Positions 15,850 to 24,242 of a stretch of DNA of 64,000 nt are shown in pieces. The stretch's first letter is position 1. Each line of letters begins with the position of its first letter. Where the stretch lies: assembly GCA_004793585.1 (NCBI GenBank), contig SRZB01000010.1:22432-86431 (forward strand), read 5' to 3'. This DNA is from Hominisplanchenecus murintestinalis. Its GTDB lineage: Bacteria; Bacillota; Clostridia; Lachnospirales; Lachnospiraceae. Both the position numbers and the translations under genes were made by a program. The notes beneath the pieces were generated by a model. The model saw only the letters and a program-made list of their open reading frames with translations. It searched no databases and was not told where the DNA came from.

Positions 15850-17580
15850 ATGGGAAAATATATAAAATTGCTGAATAAAATTGTTGATAAAAAAAGTATT
15901 AAAATTTTGTGTGTAATTGTAGGAATAATTTTATGCATCGGTATTATTGAGCCACTTGTTGCATGGCTATATAAAATATTTGGTGACTATGCAGGACATT
16001 TTTCCCACCATAAATTAGATAAAATAATTGTTGTAGTAATTCTATATGAGCTATTACAAAGCATACTTCAGATTGTATCTACACTGAAGGATCATTGGTT
16101 ATTAAAAATTAGTTATAAACTTAGTGAAAATGTATTTGAACATATTCACCAAAAAGTAAAGAAACTTAAAATAGAAGAGTTTGAAAATGAAACCGTATTC
16201 AATTTGCTTGAAAGAATAGATACAAAGTTAGGGGATGAAACAGTTATTGCAATAACTACACTATTTGAAGTAGTTGCAAATATAATTTCTATATCCATAT
16301 ACTCAATTATGCTTGGACAAATGAAAGTTTATTTTCCGTTTGTTGTGATAGTATCAGCGATTCCTGGAATATACCTTGGAAGTAAAAAGAACAAATGTAA
16401 ATTTAATACTGCAAAAGAATTTTTCACAGAAGAACGAAAAAAGGAATATTTTTTAAATGTTGTGTTTGGACGGGAAAATGTAAAGGACGTAAAATTGCTT
16501 GAGTTAGAAAAGTTTTTTTATGAAAAGGCCAAATCTCTTAATAATTTACTTACAAACAAATATTTAAAGATAAATAAAAAATATGGCTATTATGAAATAG
16601 TAACCAATGTTTTAAAATATATAGTTTTTGGATGGTGTATGTATGAGACATTTTGGATGGTATATAATCAAAGCATAGGTTTAGGCAGTATTCTGTTATT
16701 AGTTAATGTATTTCAGTTACTTACACAGGAACTTGAAAATTTAACAAATATTATTAAGGAGATAATGAATGTGACCTGGTTAATAGATGAATGGGAAGGC
16801 TTTCTGCAATTACCAGAAAAAATTTGGGGCAACAAATTGTTAGAAAATTACAGTATTTCGTTTGAAAATGTTACATACAAATATCCTGCATCCTTAAATT
16901 ATGCATTGAAAAATATATCTGTTAAAATTAGAGATGGAGAGAAAATTGCTATTGTTGGGGAGAATGGCAGTGGCAAATCTACATTTATTAATATACTTTT
17001 AGGCTTATATACTGTATCGGACGGAAAGATAAGAATAGGCAATGTGGATATTAATGAAATTAGCAAAGAGTCCATGAAAAAAATAGTATGTGTTTTTCAA
17101 AATTATATTAAATATCAAACTTCGATAGAGGAAAATATAACTTTAGGAGAGAAAAAAATAAATTTTCATAATCCATTTATAAAAGCCTTGGAGCTAAATG
17201 AACTTTTAAATTCATTTGAAAAAGGAGAAAAAACTAAATTAGGACAACTTGAGGAAAATGGAACAGAAATATCAGGTGGTCAATGGCAAAAATTAGCAAT
17301 TAGCAGAGGGGTTAACAGGGAATCAAAAATTCTTATTCTTGATGAACCTACTGCAAGTTTAGATCCTTTAATCGAAAACAAATTATATGAAAATATTGCT
17401 GAGTTATGTAAGGATAAAACATTACTACTAATATCTCATAGAATGAGCGCTTGCCGAGTATGTGATAGGATTTTAACTTTTTCAAATGGGCAAATTGTTG
17501 AAAATGGTTCTTTTGACGAACTAATAGAAAGGAAAGGAAAATTTTATGAGATGTATATGGCTCAAAAAGAATGTTATTAA
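15850..17580 (+). CDS. ABC exporter half-transporter, second of a pair
   Basis: About 576 residues from the ATG at 15850 (GAGG upstream); an in-frame ATG at 15829 inside the previous gene is also possible. N-terminal membrane domain, then Walker A G370-E-N-G-S-G-K376-S-T, signature S475-G-G-Q, Walker B D498-E499 and switch ISHR. All ATPase motifs look intact. It is adjacent to, and likely pairs with, the product of 14114-15841. There is no peptidase or substrate-binding domain. Substrate identity is inferred from context. Confidence 0.85.
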   Translation: MGKYIKLLNKIVDKKSIKILCVIVGIILCIGIIEPLVAWLYKIFGDYAGHFSHHKLDKIIVVVILYELLQSILQIVSTLKDHWLLKISYKLSENVFEHIHQKVKKLKIEEFENETVFNLLERIDTKLGDETVIAITTLFEVVANIISISIYSIMLGQMKVYFPFVVIVSAIPGIYLGSKKNKCKFNTAKEFFTEERKKEYFLNVVFGRENVKDVKLLELEKFFYEKAKSLNNLLTNKYLKINKKYGYYEIVTNVLKYIVFGWCMYETFWMVYNQSIGLGSILLLVNVFQLLTQELENLTNIIKEIMNVTWLIDEWEGFLQLPEKIWGNKLLENYSISFENVTYKYPASLNYALKNISVKIRDGEKIAIVGENGSGKSTFINILLGLYTVSDGKIRIGNVDINEISKESMKKIVCVFQNYIKYQTSIEENITLGEKKINFHNPFIKALELNELLNSFEKGEKTKLGQLEENGTEISGGQWQKLAISRGVNRESKILILDEPTASLDPLIENKLYENIAELCKDKTLLLISHRMSACRVCDRILTFSNGQIVENGSFDELIERKGKFYEMYMAQKECY

Positions 17581-17598
17581 AACTAAATAAAAAAGATA

Positions 17599-17655
17599 TT
17601 GCATATTAAATAGAAATATGTTATTCTTTAATCAGGCAGACTATTGCAGTAGTCT
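17599..17655 (+). promoter_or_regulatory. Promoter with second BlaI-type operator, before the lipoprotein gene
   Basis: TTGCAT (17599-17604), 17-nt spacer, TATTCT (17622-17627), then after 10 nt the dyad AGACTATTGCAGTAGTCT (17638-17655) with perfect 6-bp arms. Sequence and spacing match the operator at 7432-7449 (common form AGACTAYTRCAGWAGTCT). This places the lipoprotein under the same repressor. Confidence 0.65.
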
Positions 17656-17730
17656 TTTGTGAACAAAATAAAGAATACTGTCAGGTGAGTTTTTTGTACA
17701 AAATAATAAAATAACAGGAGGAATTGATAT

Positions 17731-18471
17731 ATGAGAAAACTAGTATATAGTGTTTGCTTAACTTTGGCATTTGGTTTGTTAATGTTAGGCTGTGGCAAAG
17801 CAGAAACAATGGAAGAAAAAACAACTATTTCGAAGTCCGAAAAGACAACTGATGATCAAAGTAAAGCAGTAGAGTTTGACGAAAGTGTATCGGATGATGA
17901 AAAAAATAATTTTGATATTAGTGAGTATAGGCAATACGAGGATTATGGTCTTAATTACGATAAAGATAAAGAAAGATTCTATTATAATGGGAAACTGGTA
18001 CGCAGGTTTAAAGATGTCAAAGATAGAGAAGGCAACATAAATGGATTTTCGTTTGAAAATGGCGAGATAGATTTGAAAGTGGATCGTGATACGTCATATA
18101 AACTAATAGGAATCAGTGTATTGAGTCAGGAAGAATTTGACAAAAATACTGAGGAAATGAAACTAGTAAAATCTTTGGACGCAACTGCTCATGAAGAAGG
18201 CGATGACAAAGTGGGCGATGACACACTAAACGAATATCAAAATTATGGGGTTTCATATGATGAAAAGCAAGGAATTTGGAAATATAATGAAACTGCTATC
18301 TATGTCTTTTATGATGAAAATGGATCGAAAATGATTCAAGGAGATGTAGATGATAAGAAAAATGTTTCACTAATTGTTGAACGGGATGCACAGGATAAAA
18401 TTGTCAGAATATCTGAAATAGATTCAAATGATATATCAACATATGTAAAGAAACTATTAGACACAAAATAA
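17731..18471 (+). CDS. Lipoprotein with two tandem repeats, cargo immunity/sensing candidate
   Basis: 246 residues. Signal peptide with lipobox ending M18-L-G-C21, a Ser/Thr/Asp/Glu-rich linker, then two related domains: about 65-140 (EYRQYEDYGLNYD, FYYNGKLVRRF) and about 168-235 (EYQNYGVSYDEKQGIWKYN). Each reads as Y-x-x-Y-G-x-x-Y-D followed by a WKYN-like strand. The same pattern occurs in the extracytoplasmic tail of the BlaR-type sensor. It is anchored outside the membrane. Its own BlaI-type operator suggests induction with the peptide operon. An immunity lipoprotein or signal modulator is inference; I know of no assigned family. Confidence 0.75.
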   Translation: MRKLVYSVCLTLAFGLLMLGCGKAETMEEKTTISKSEKTTDDQSKAVEFDESVSDDEKNNFDISEYRQYEDYGLNYDKDKERFYYNGKLVRRFKDVKDREGNINGFSFENGEIDLKVDRDTSYKLIGISVLSQEEFDKNTEEMKLVKSLDATAHEEGDDKVGDDTLNEYQNYGVSYDEKQGIWKYNETAIYVFYDENGSKMIQGDVDDKKNVSLIVERDAQDKIVRISEIDSNDISTYVKKLLDTK

Positions 18472-18473
18472 TA

Positions 18474-18518
18474 TGCAAAAGCATAATAATATTTAGAAAA
18501 AACTATTATGCTTTTGCA
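18474..18518. terminator. Strong bidirectional terminator
   Basis: TGCAAAAGCATAATA (18474-18488) pairs perfectly over 15 bp with TATTATGCTTTTGCA (18504-18518). It lies between the lipoprotein gene and the convergent Xre regulator and marks the right limit of the cargo. Confidence 0.75.
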
Positions 18519-18523
18519 ACAAA

Positions 18524-18856
18524 TTAGTATTTTGTTTGACTTTCTAAAGCAGCTTCTATGGTGGCTTTGATTATTAATAAAGAACGTTTATCGCAAACCA
18601 ACAATTTACGCATAATTGATTCATATTCATCGGTTTGTAAATTTTTTTCAGGATAAAAGATGGTATTAGAATCAAGACCAAGTTCCCGAATTAATTTGAA
18701 CAAAACATCATAACTTGGTTTTTTATGCTCATTTTCAATACGATACAAATATCGTTCAGTAACACCAATTTTTTCAGCTAAAGATTCAACGGTAATCAAT
18801 CCACCTTCACGAGCCGCTTTAATAAGTTCACTTAATTTATCAGGTATTTTGCGCAC
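18524..18856 (-). CDS. Xre-family HTH regulator of the element
   Basis: 110 residues with a GTG start preceded by AAGGTGG. The N-terminal 60 residues form an Xre helix-turn-helix (LAEKIGVTERYLYRIENEHKKPSYDVLFKLI). The C-terminal part is helical. Tn916- and Tn1549-like elements carry such a regulator just before the sigma-like and recombination genes, transcribed in the opposite direction, as here. It probably represses excision or transfer functions through the 18.9-19.25 kb intergenic region. Confidence 0.8.
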   Translation of the reverse strand: MRKIPDKLSELIKAAREGGLITVESLAEKIGVTERYLYRIENEHKKPSYDVLFKLIRELGLDSNTIFYPEKNLQTDEYESIMRKLLVCDKRSLLIIKATIEAALESQTKY

Positions 18857-18874
18857 ACAAAATTCACCACCTTT

Positions 18875-19257
18875 CTTAATATATTAGACGATTTAGGTTT
18901 AAAATATAATGGCTTGATAGTACAGTTTATTGTGACCTGACAGTTCTGTACTGTATAAATAGACATTGCATTATGTCTGCTGAGGGGGCAAGGAAAAATC
19001 TTTGTCCCCATAAATAATTTACAGATAAAGAAAAATATTCAAATCCTCTGCAAAAATATTGAAACCTGCAAATAAATTAATTTACAGTTAATAACGTCCA
19101 ATGGGTTTTGCCTCATATGGACGTATTTTATATATGTAGAAATTTTTTGAAAATTTTCTTCCAGACCCCAACATCGGGCATCACCCATACGGGATAGTAG
19201 TGAAAGGGAAAAAGGACCTTAGCTCTGATCCTGTTTGTCGGGAAGGAGGTGAATTCT
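18875..19257. promoter_or_regulatory. Control region between Xre regulator and sigma-like gene
   Basis: No gene is visible in this interval of more than 300 bp. It holds a hairpin ACGTCCA/TGGACGT (19094-19100 with 19118-19124) followed by ATTTTAT, which may act as an attenuator, and a partly complementary GGGGCAAGG/CTTTGTCCCC pair near 18985-19009. AAGGAGG (19243-19249) serves the next start. Tn916-like elements regulate transfer genes in the equivalent position by attenuation, so a similar role is plausible. Confidence 0.5.
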
Positions 19258-19707
19258 ATGAAGCAACCTTCTTCCTTAGACGAGGAAACTGTCAGACACC
19301 AGTTTGACCGGAAATGCAAGCTGGCATTAAAAGGTGAACTGATAGATTATACAAGGCATATAGATTATATCAGTAAACATGAAGTGGTTCTTTCTGAACT
19401 AACAGAACAGAAGTTAGAAAGTCTTTCTGTTATTGATGAGTATGATGCGGAATATTTCGATTTTCAAGCATTAGGCTATGACATCCGGCTAAAAGACATG
19501 CTGCTTGCAGAAGCGTTAAATGCGCTGACGGAAAGAAAACGTGAAGTAATCATGCTGTCGTATTTCCAGGGGCTAAGCGATGCCGATATTGCAAGGAAGC
19601 TGAACCTGGACAGGAGTACGGTAAATGAGCATAGGAAACGCTCGCTCGAATTGTTAAAACAAATGATGGAGGAACGTAGCAATGAAAACAAAAAGAAAAA
19701 ACAATGA
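19258..19707 (+). CDS. Sigma-70-like regulator of the element
   Basis: 149 residues from the ATG at 19258 (AAGGAGG 8 nt upstream). The C-terminal half is a sigma region 4 helix-turn-helix: LTERKREVIMLSYFQGLSDADIARKLNLDRSTVNEHRKR. The N-terminal half is short and has no full region 2, as in the ORF7-type sigma-like proteins of Tn916-family elements. It is expected to activate excision or transfer genes. The stop overlaps the start of the next small HTH gene. Confidence 0.82.
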   Translation: MKQPSSLDEETVRHQFDRKCKLALKGELIDYTRHIDYISKHEVVLSELTEQKLESLSVIDEYDAEYFDFQALGYDIRLKDMLLAEALNALTERKREVIMLSYFQGLSDADIARKLNLDRSTVNEHRKRSLELLKQMMEERSNENKKKKQ

Positions 19708-19933
19708 AGATACAAGATTGCTGCCTTTTTGTGTCATTAAGGCAGCTGCGGAAGGCGATATTCTGGCAATTCACAAAGTTTTGAACCACTATGAAGGATA
19801 TATAACAAGTTTATCTGTCCGGAAGATGAAAGACAAATTCGGAAATGTTCATTATTGTGTGGATGAAACGCTGCGCCAGCGTTTACAGTCAAAACTGCTC
19901 ATGACAATATTGAATTTTAAGCTGATACGATAA
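19682..19933 (+). CDS. Small HTH protein, conjugative-transposon type (Tn916 ORF8-like)
   Basis: 83 residues. The pattern LLPFCVIKAAAEGDILAIHKVLNHYEGYITSLS, then a DETLRQRLQSKLL helix, is the family of small helix-turn-helix proteins found beside the sigma-like gene in Tn916-like elements. It overlaps the sigma-like gene by 26 bp and has GGAGG upstream. It is probably co-expressed and involved in transfer regulation. Confidence 0.78.
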   Translation: MKTKRKNNEDTRLLPFCVIKAAAEGDILAIHKVLNHYEGYITSLSVRKMKDKFGNVHYCVDETLRQRLQSKLLMTILNFKLIR

Positions 19934-20443
19934 ACGAAACAAGCAGTCATCCCTTTCTGTCGGCTTGATATTCGCTTTTTATACGCACCTTGACAATTTC
20001 ATATGGTGAATCCTGCAGGATGTATGAAGCAGTTGAGCTATTTAATGAATACGCCATGACTATCTGTATCCGCCGCTTTGCGACACGATGTCGCAAAGTG
20101 GCAGGTATTAAGAAATATCCGGTAAAATACCCCAGTGTAGTATTTTTTGGATTAAAACGATGGAATGTTGATTCGGGCATTGAAGTAAAGGTACGAGCGA
20201 TAACTATTTGATTACTGGCAAAGAGACAGGGACTTTGCGGCGATGATGCTGTTTCTGATAATGATACTTCCGGATATAAGCTGATCCGGTCTGAAAAGAT
20301 TGCAATTTCTACGGAAGACCTGCCGCTGGCTGTCTGTTTCGTATGTTATGGCAAATGGCGCTGTTTCCTGACAGCCGCCTGCAGGATGTTTCTATGTATT
20401 TAACGAATATTGGACATGTCATTTATAATATATTGAAAAGAGC
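19934..20443. other. Gap with decayed element genes and a hairpin
   Basis: No intact gene is supported across about 500 bp. Short frames such as 19990-20211 and 20343-20528 lack clear families; the string FPDSRLQDVSMYLTNIGHVIY looks like a fragment of a longer protein. A perfect 10-bp stem CTTTGCGACA/TGTCGCAAAG (20076-20085 with 20089-20098) with a 3-nt loop is present. I read the region as deleted ICE backbone. Confidence 0.4.
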
Positions 20444-20461
20444 ATGGAAAGGGAAAAACAT

Positions 20462-20710
20462 ATGGATATACACACATTACGAAATATGGCGGAAACTGAT
20501 ATTAGCACGATTTCCAAAGAATCATTGATTGATATAAAAGACGTTACCATAGATATGGAGAAAGGAAAGCAGGAAAGAATCTCAGAATTTTTCCAGCAGA
20601 TCAGAAACCCATACTGTTTTGTATGCAATGGAATCATTGTCAAAATGAAATATAATAAAAACGAAAAAACATTGGAAGAGAAACTGGACAGTTATTTTCT
20701 TTCATTATAA
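20462..20710 (+). CDS. DUF6870-type small ICE protein
   Basis: 82 residues from the ATG at 20462, with AAGGGA upstream; an in-frame ATG at 20444 overlaps that ribosome site. The sequence MDIHTLRNMAETDISTISKESLIDI, then RISEFFQQIRNPYCFVCNGIIVKM, matches a small uncharacterised family I know from Firmicutes conjugative elements, located near the integrase genes. Two Cys (C-x-x-C in CFVC) are notable. Function is unknown. Confidence 0.7.
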   Translation: MDIHTLRNMAETDISTISKESLIDIKDVTIDMEKGKQERISEFFQQIRNPYCFVCNGIIVKMKYNKNEKTLEEKLDSYFLSL

Positions 20711-20732
20711 ATATCAAAGGAAAGGGGAAATT

Positions 20733-20807
20733 ATGGTATCGGATTATGATTATTTAAGAAAATGTAGATTTGTTTATTCCAATGTGCTATACTATAAGCG
20801 GACTAAA
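20733..20807 (+). CDS. Possible 24-residue peptide before the recombinase genes
   Basis: ATG at 20733 with GGAAAGGGG upstream, 24 codons, rich in Tyr and basic residues (begins MVSDYDYLRKC, ends YYKRTK). It is too short for family assignment. It may be a leader peptide for the recombinase operon or chance; the candidate recombinase promoter overlaps its 3' half. Confidence 0.35.
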
Positions 20808-20847
20808 TAAAGCCCAAATAGTTTAAGAAGTCAATTTAAACTATTTG
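20765..20847 (+). promoter_or_regulatory. Candidate promoter and 12-bp dyad before the recombinases
   Basis: An extended -10 TGCTATACT (20785-20793) is visible with a weak -35. A perfect inverted repeat CAAATAGTTTAA/TTAAACTATTTG (20815-20826 with 20836-20847) directly abuts the ribosome site GAGGTGAT of the first recombinase. It could be an operator, a translation-blocking stem, or part of the recombination site. Confidence 0.5.
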
Positions 20848-20857
20848 AGGTGATGAT

Positions 20858-22531
20858 ATGGATACAATTCTAAACGGCATCTATACTGCTGACGCTTATT
20901 ACCGTTTGTCAAAAGAAGATGGGGATAAGGCGGAAAGCGACAGCATTGTAAATCAAAAAGCTCTCGTGAGGGAGTTTCTTAAAGTGCATTCCGATATTCA
21001 AATTTATAAAGAACGGGTGGATGACGGCTATACAGGCGTGAATTTTGAGCGTCCCTCTTTTCAAGCTATGCTGGAGGATATAAAGTCTGGCAAGGTGAAC
21101 TGTGTAATTGTCAAGGATCTCTCCAGATTTGGCCGAAACTATATCGAAGCAGGGCGGTATATCGAAAAGATATTCCCTTATCTTGGAGTCCGGTTTATAG
21201 CGATTAACGATAACATTGATACAGCATCTGCAGCGAGTGCGTCAGATGAATTACTGATTCCCTTTAAAAATTTGATCAATGATGCATATTGCAAGGATAT
21301 TTCCATTAAAGTACGCAGCCATCTGAATATGAAGCGGGAGAACGGGCAATATATCAGCCCATTTGCCCCTTACGGATATAAGAAGTCCGAACAGAATAAA
21401 AATCAGCTTGTCATTGATGAAAAAGCTGCTTCCGTGGTACGCCAGATTTTCAAATGGAAGATTGATGGCATGAGCAGTGCCAGGATTGCAGATAAATTGA
21501 ATGAATTAGGAATACCAACGCCGATTGAGTACAAGCATATGAATGGTGAACCGCTTCATTGTGAATTTCAGAAACGGTCAGATTCAAAATGGATGGCAAA
21601 CAGCGTAAACCGTATACTTGGAAACGAGATATATACAGGAGTGCTTGTGCAGGGCAAGACATCATCTCCCAGCTATAAAGTCAGGAAACGCATCAAAAAA
21701 GCGGAAAAGGATTGGGTTCGGTGTGAGAACTGCCATGAAGCGATCATTTCTGCAGAGGATTTTGGTATGGTAAGAAGAACATCCGAAGAGGATACAAGGG
21801 TTGCCCCGGACGAGGAAACACTATATCTATTTTCGGGAATCGCCAAATGTGGGCATTGCGGGGGTAATATGACCAGAAAAACAGTGCCTTCAAATGGGAA
21901 AAACTATGTATATCTTGTATGTGTTGAAAATAAAAATAACAAAAGCTGTACCTTTCATAAGGGACTGTCTTTAAAAAAGTTTGAAAAGACGATTTTAGAG
22001 ATTATCAACCTCCACATTGAGCATATATTTGAACTAAGTAAAATGCTAGATACAGCGCAAAAAACCCCCTATACCGGGTATCTCGCCGAAAAATTGCAGG
22101 ATCATATCCTGGAAAAGGAACGGCAGATTGAAAAAAAACGTCATTATACTACGGAAGTCTATACAGATTTCAAAGATGGCGTTATAACGAAAGGAGAATA
22201 TCGGGAATTAAAAGAATCCTTCCGCGATGAAATTCATATTTTAGAAAAAGAAATTGAAACTCTTCAGGAAGAGATTGAAGAGTTGGCCAAAACAAAAAGG
22301 GATAAAGTGCAGTGGGTAAACCAGTTTATAGAGTGTAGAGGCTTTCCAAAACTGACCAGGAAGATTCTCCTGAAAATTGTAGAAGAGATTCGGATATACG
22401 ATAAGGATAGGATAGAGGTTATTTTTAAATTTCAGTCAGAGTACGAAGAAGTATGCAGATACTTGGAAAGCACGGAAAACTTTGAGCCGCATACAGATAT
22501 TGGAGGTGGGGCAGATGGCAAGAAAAAGTAG
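20858..22531 (+). CDS. Large serine recombinase 1
   Basis: 557 residues. N-terminal resolvase domain with YYRLSKEDGDKAESDSIVNQ (catalytic Ser in DSIVNQ), VIVKDLSRFGRNYIEAGRYIEKIFP and DNIDT. The recombinase domain (about 170-280) and zinc ribbon (CGHCGG, then a second Cys pair) follow, then a coiled coil. These integrases excise and integrate mobile elements by a Ser-DNA intermediate. It is the first of three overlapping paralogues. Start chosen by GAGGTGAT upstream. Confidence 0.9.
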   Translation: MDTILNGIYTADAYYRLSKEDGDKAESDSIVNQKALVREFLKVHSDIQIYKERVDDGYTGVNFERPSFQAMLEDIKSGKVNCVIVKDLSRFGRNYIEAGRYIEKIFPYLGVRFIAINDNIDTASAASASDELLIPFKNLINDAYCKDISIKVRSHLNMKRENGQYISPFAPYGYKKSEQNKNQLVIDEKAASVVRQIFKWKIDGMSSARIADKLNELGIPTPIEYKHMNGEPLHCEFQKRSDSKWMANSVNRILGNEIYTGVLVQGKTSSPSYKVRKRIKKAEKDWVRCENCHEAIISAEDFGMVRRTSEEDTRVAPDEETLYLFSGIAKCGHCGGNMTRKTVPSNGKNYVYLVCVENKNNKSCTFHKGLSLKKFEKTILEIINLHIEHIFELSKMLDTAQKTPYTGYLAEKLQDHILEKERQIEKKRHYTTEVYTDFKDGVITKGEYRELKESFRDEIHILEKEIETLQEEIEELAKTKRDKVQWVNQFIECRGFPKLTRKILLKIVEEIRIYDKDRIEVIFKFQSEYEEVCRYLESTENFEPHTDIGGGADGKKK

Positions 22532-24242
22532 AAAAAAGATGCAGAATACATTTCCTGTTATGCCAGAGGTATCAGCTTCCAAAAGTAAAACGGGCATTTA
22601 TGTGAGATTATCTGTAGAGGATAATGGAAATGCTGAAAGAGATTCCATACAAAACCAGATTTCTTATTTAGAAGAGTATGTAAAAAAGAATGAAAGTGAT
22701 TTCCAATTGGTGAATATCTATGTGGACAATGGCACAACAGGGACTAATTTTGACAGGGTAGGATGGAAAGAACTGATTGAAGATGTAAAAACAGGGGCGG
22801 TTGACTGTCTGGTTTTTAAGGATTTCTCCCGTATCGGGAGAGATTATATTGAAGTCGGAAATTATCTCGAAAAAATATTTCCGTTCTTAGGGGTAAGGAT
22901 TATTTCGGTGAATGATAATTTTGACAGCAGAAAGCAGCCGTTTGAGAGCAATATGCTGATGAATTCTTTGACTAATATTGTAAATGACTATTATGCAAAA
23001 GACATTTCCCGGAAGATTTTACAGGCAAAAAAGGTAATGCAGGAAAATGGAGAATATACCAGTGGGGTATATCCCTATGGATATAAAGGAGATGACGCCA
23101 ATAAAAGGAAACTGACAGTAGATCCAGAAGCGGCTGATGTAGTGAAAAAAATATTTGAATGGCGCATCCAGGGAAATGGGTGTACGAGAATTGCCAATTA
23201 TCTCAATGAGCTTGCGATACCCTCACCAGGATTATATCGTTTTATGAATGGATTCCAGTCTTTTAAGCGGAGCGGTCATTCAAAGTGGCGGGCGGAGCAT
23301 GTATCTGGAATTTTAACCAATCCCGTATATTTGGGGCATTTGGTTCAGGGCAAATCACAGGGGAGCCATTTCAGAAATAATGGGAAAAAACAGCGTCTGC
23401 CGAAAGCAGATTGGATCATTTCAGAAAATACGCATATTCCGCTTATAACACAGAGAGAATTTGACGTTGCGGCAGCTATGGCAGAAAAAAGTCATAAAAT
23501 GTATTGTGAGCGAATGAACGCAAATGCAGATATCCCACAGGAGGAAAATTGTCTCCGGAAAAAAGTTTATTGCGGACAGTGCGGACAAAAGATGTTCCGA
23601 AGAAGCAGGGTTACAGACGGAGTGAGAAGATATTACTATTATTGTGATTCAAGGAGAAGGTTTTTGGATACAGAATGTGTACAGGCTTCTATATACGAAA
23701 TACCATTAATGGAAACAGTGAATGAAGTAATCAATCAGCAGATGCAATTATATGGAATCCTGTCTGATCAATGGGCCGGACGAGAAAAAAGCATGACAGG
23801 CACTATACATGGTGTTGAGGCCGATAAACAGAATAGGGATATGCATAAACAAGAGTTAATGCAAAAAATCCAGAGTATAAAAAGAAAACGCCGGGAGCTT
23901 TATGTGGATATGAAAGAAGGGTCGCTTGAACCGGAAGATTTTGAATATGAAAAGAAACAGCTTGCCCAAAAACAGCTATCCTATGAAATAGAAATAAAAA
24001 ATATAGGAGGAAAAAATGAAGCAGAAGAAAAAGCTATAGAAACTTTAAATATCTGCCTGAAAGAAAATTTACAGGCAGAAGATAAAAAGATTCCTTTAGA
24101 AATTTTAAATATTCTGATCGAAAAAATAATCGTTGAATCCCCGGAACAGATAGTAATAAAATGTACTTATGCTGATCTGTTAGAAAAATGGTGTAGAGAG
24201 ATGCAGATTTCAGATCGGGAAGAAGGTGGAATCCGTGGATGA
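22515..24242 (+). CDS. Large serine recombinase 2
   Basis: 575 residues from the ATG at 22515, with GGAGGTGG upstream; the frame is open earlier but without a ribosome site. Catalytic Ser lies in ERDSIQNQ after GIYVRLSVEDNG; KDFSRIGRDYIEVGNYLEKIFPFLG and DNFDS follow. Zinc ribbon CGQCGQKM and a C-terminal coiled coil are present. It overlaps the end of recombinase 1 by 17 bp. Sequence motifs are intact, so it is unlikely to be a decayed copy. Confidence 0.9.
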   Translation: MARKSRKKMQNTFPVMPEVSASKSKTGIYVRLSVEDNGNAERDSIQNQISYLEEYVKKNESDFQLVNIYVDNGTTGTNFDRVGWKELIEDVKTGAVDCLVFKDFSRIGRDYIEVGNYLEKIFPFLGVRIISVNDNFDSRKQPFESNMLMNSLTNIVNDYYAKDISRKILQAKKVMQENGEYTSGVYPYGYKGDDANKRKLTVDPEAADVVKKIFEWRIQGNGCTRIANYLNELAIPSPGLYRFMNGFQSFKRSGHSKWRAEHVSGILTNPVYLGHLVQGKSQGSHFRNNGKKQRLPKADWIISENTHIPLITQREFDVAAAMAEKSHKMYCERMNANADIPQEENCLRKKVYCGQCGQKMFRRSRVTDGVRRYYYYCDSRRRFLDTECVQASIYEIPLMETVNEVINQQMQLYGILSDQWAGREKSMTGTIHGVEADKQNRDMHKQELMQKIQSIKRKRRELYVDMKEGSLEPEDFEYEKKQLAQKQLSYEIEIKNIGGKNEAEEKAIETLNICLKENLQAEDKKIPLEILNILIEKIIVESPEQIVIKCTYADLLEKWCREMQISDREEGGIRG

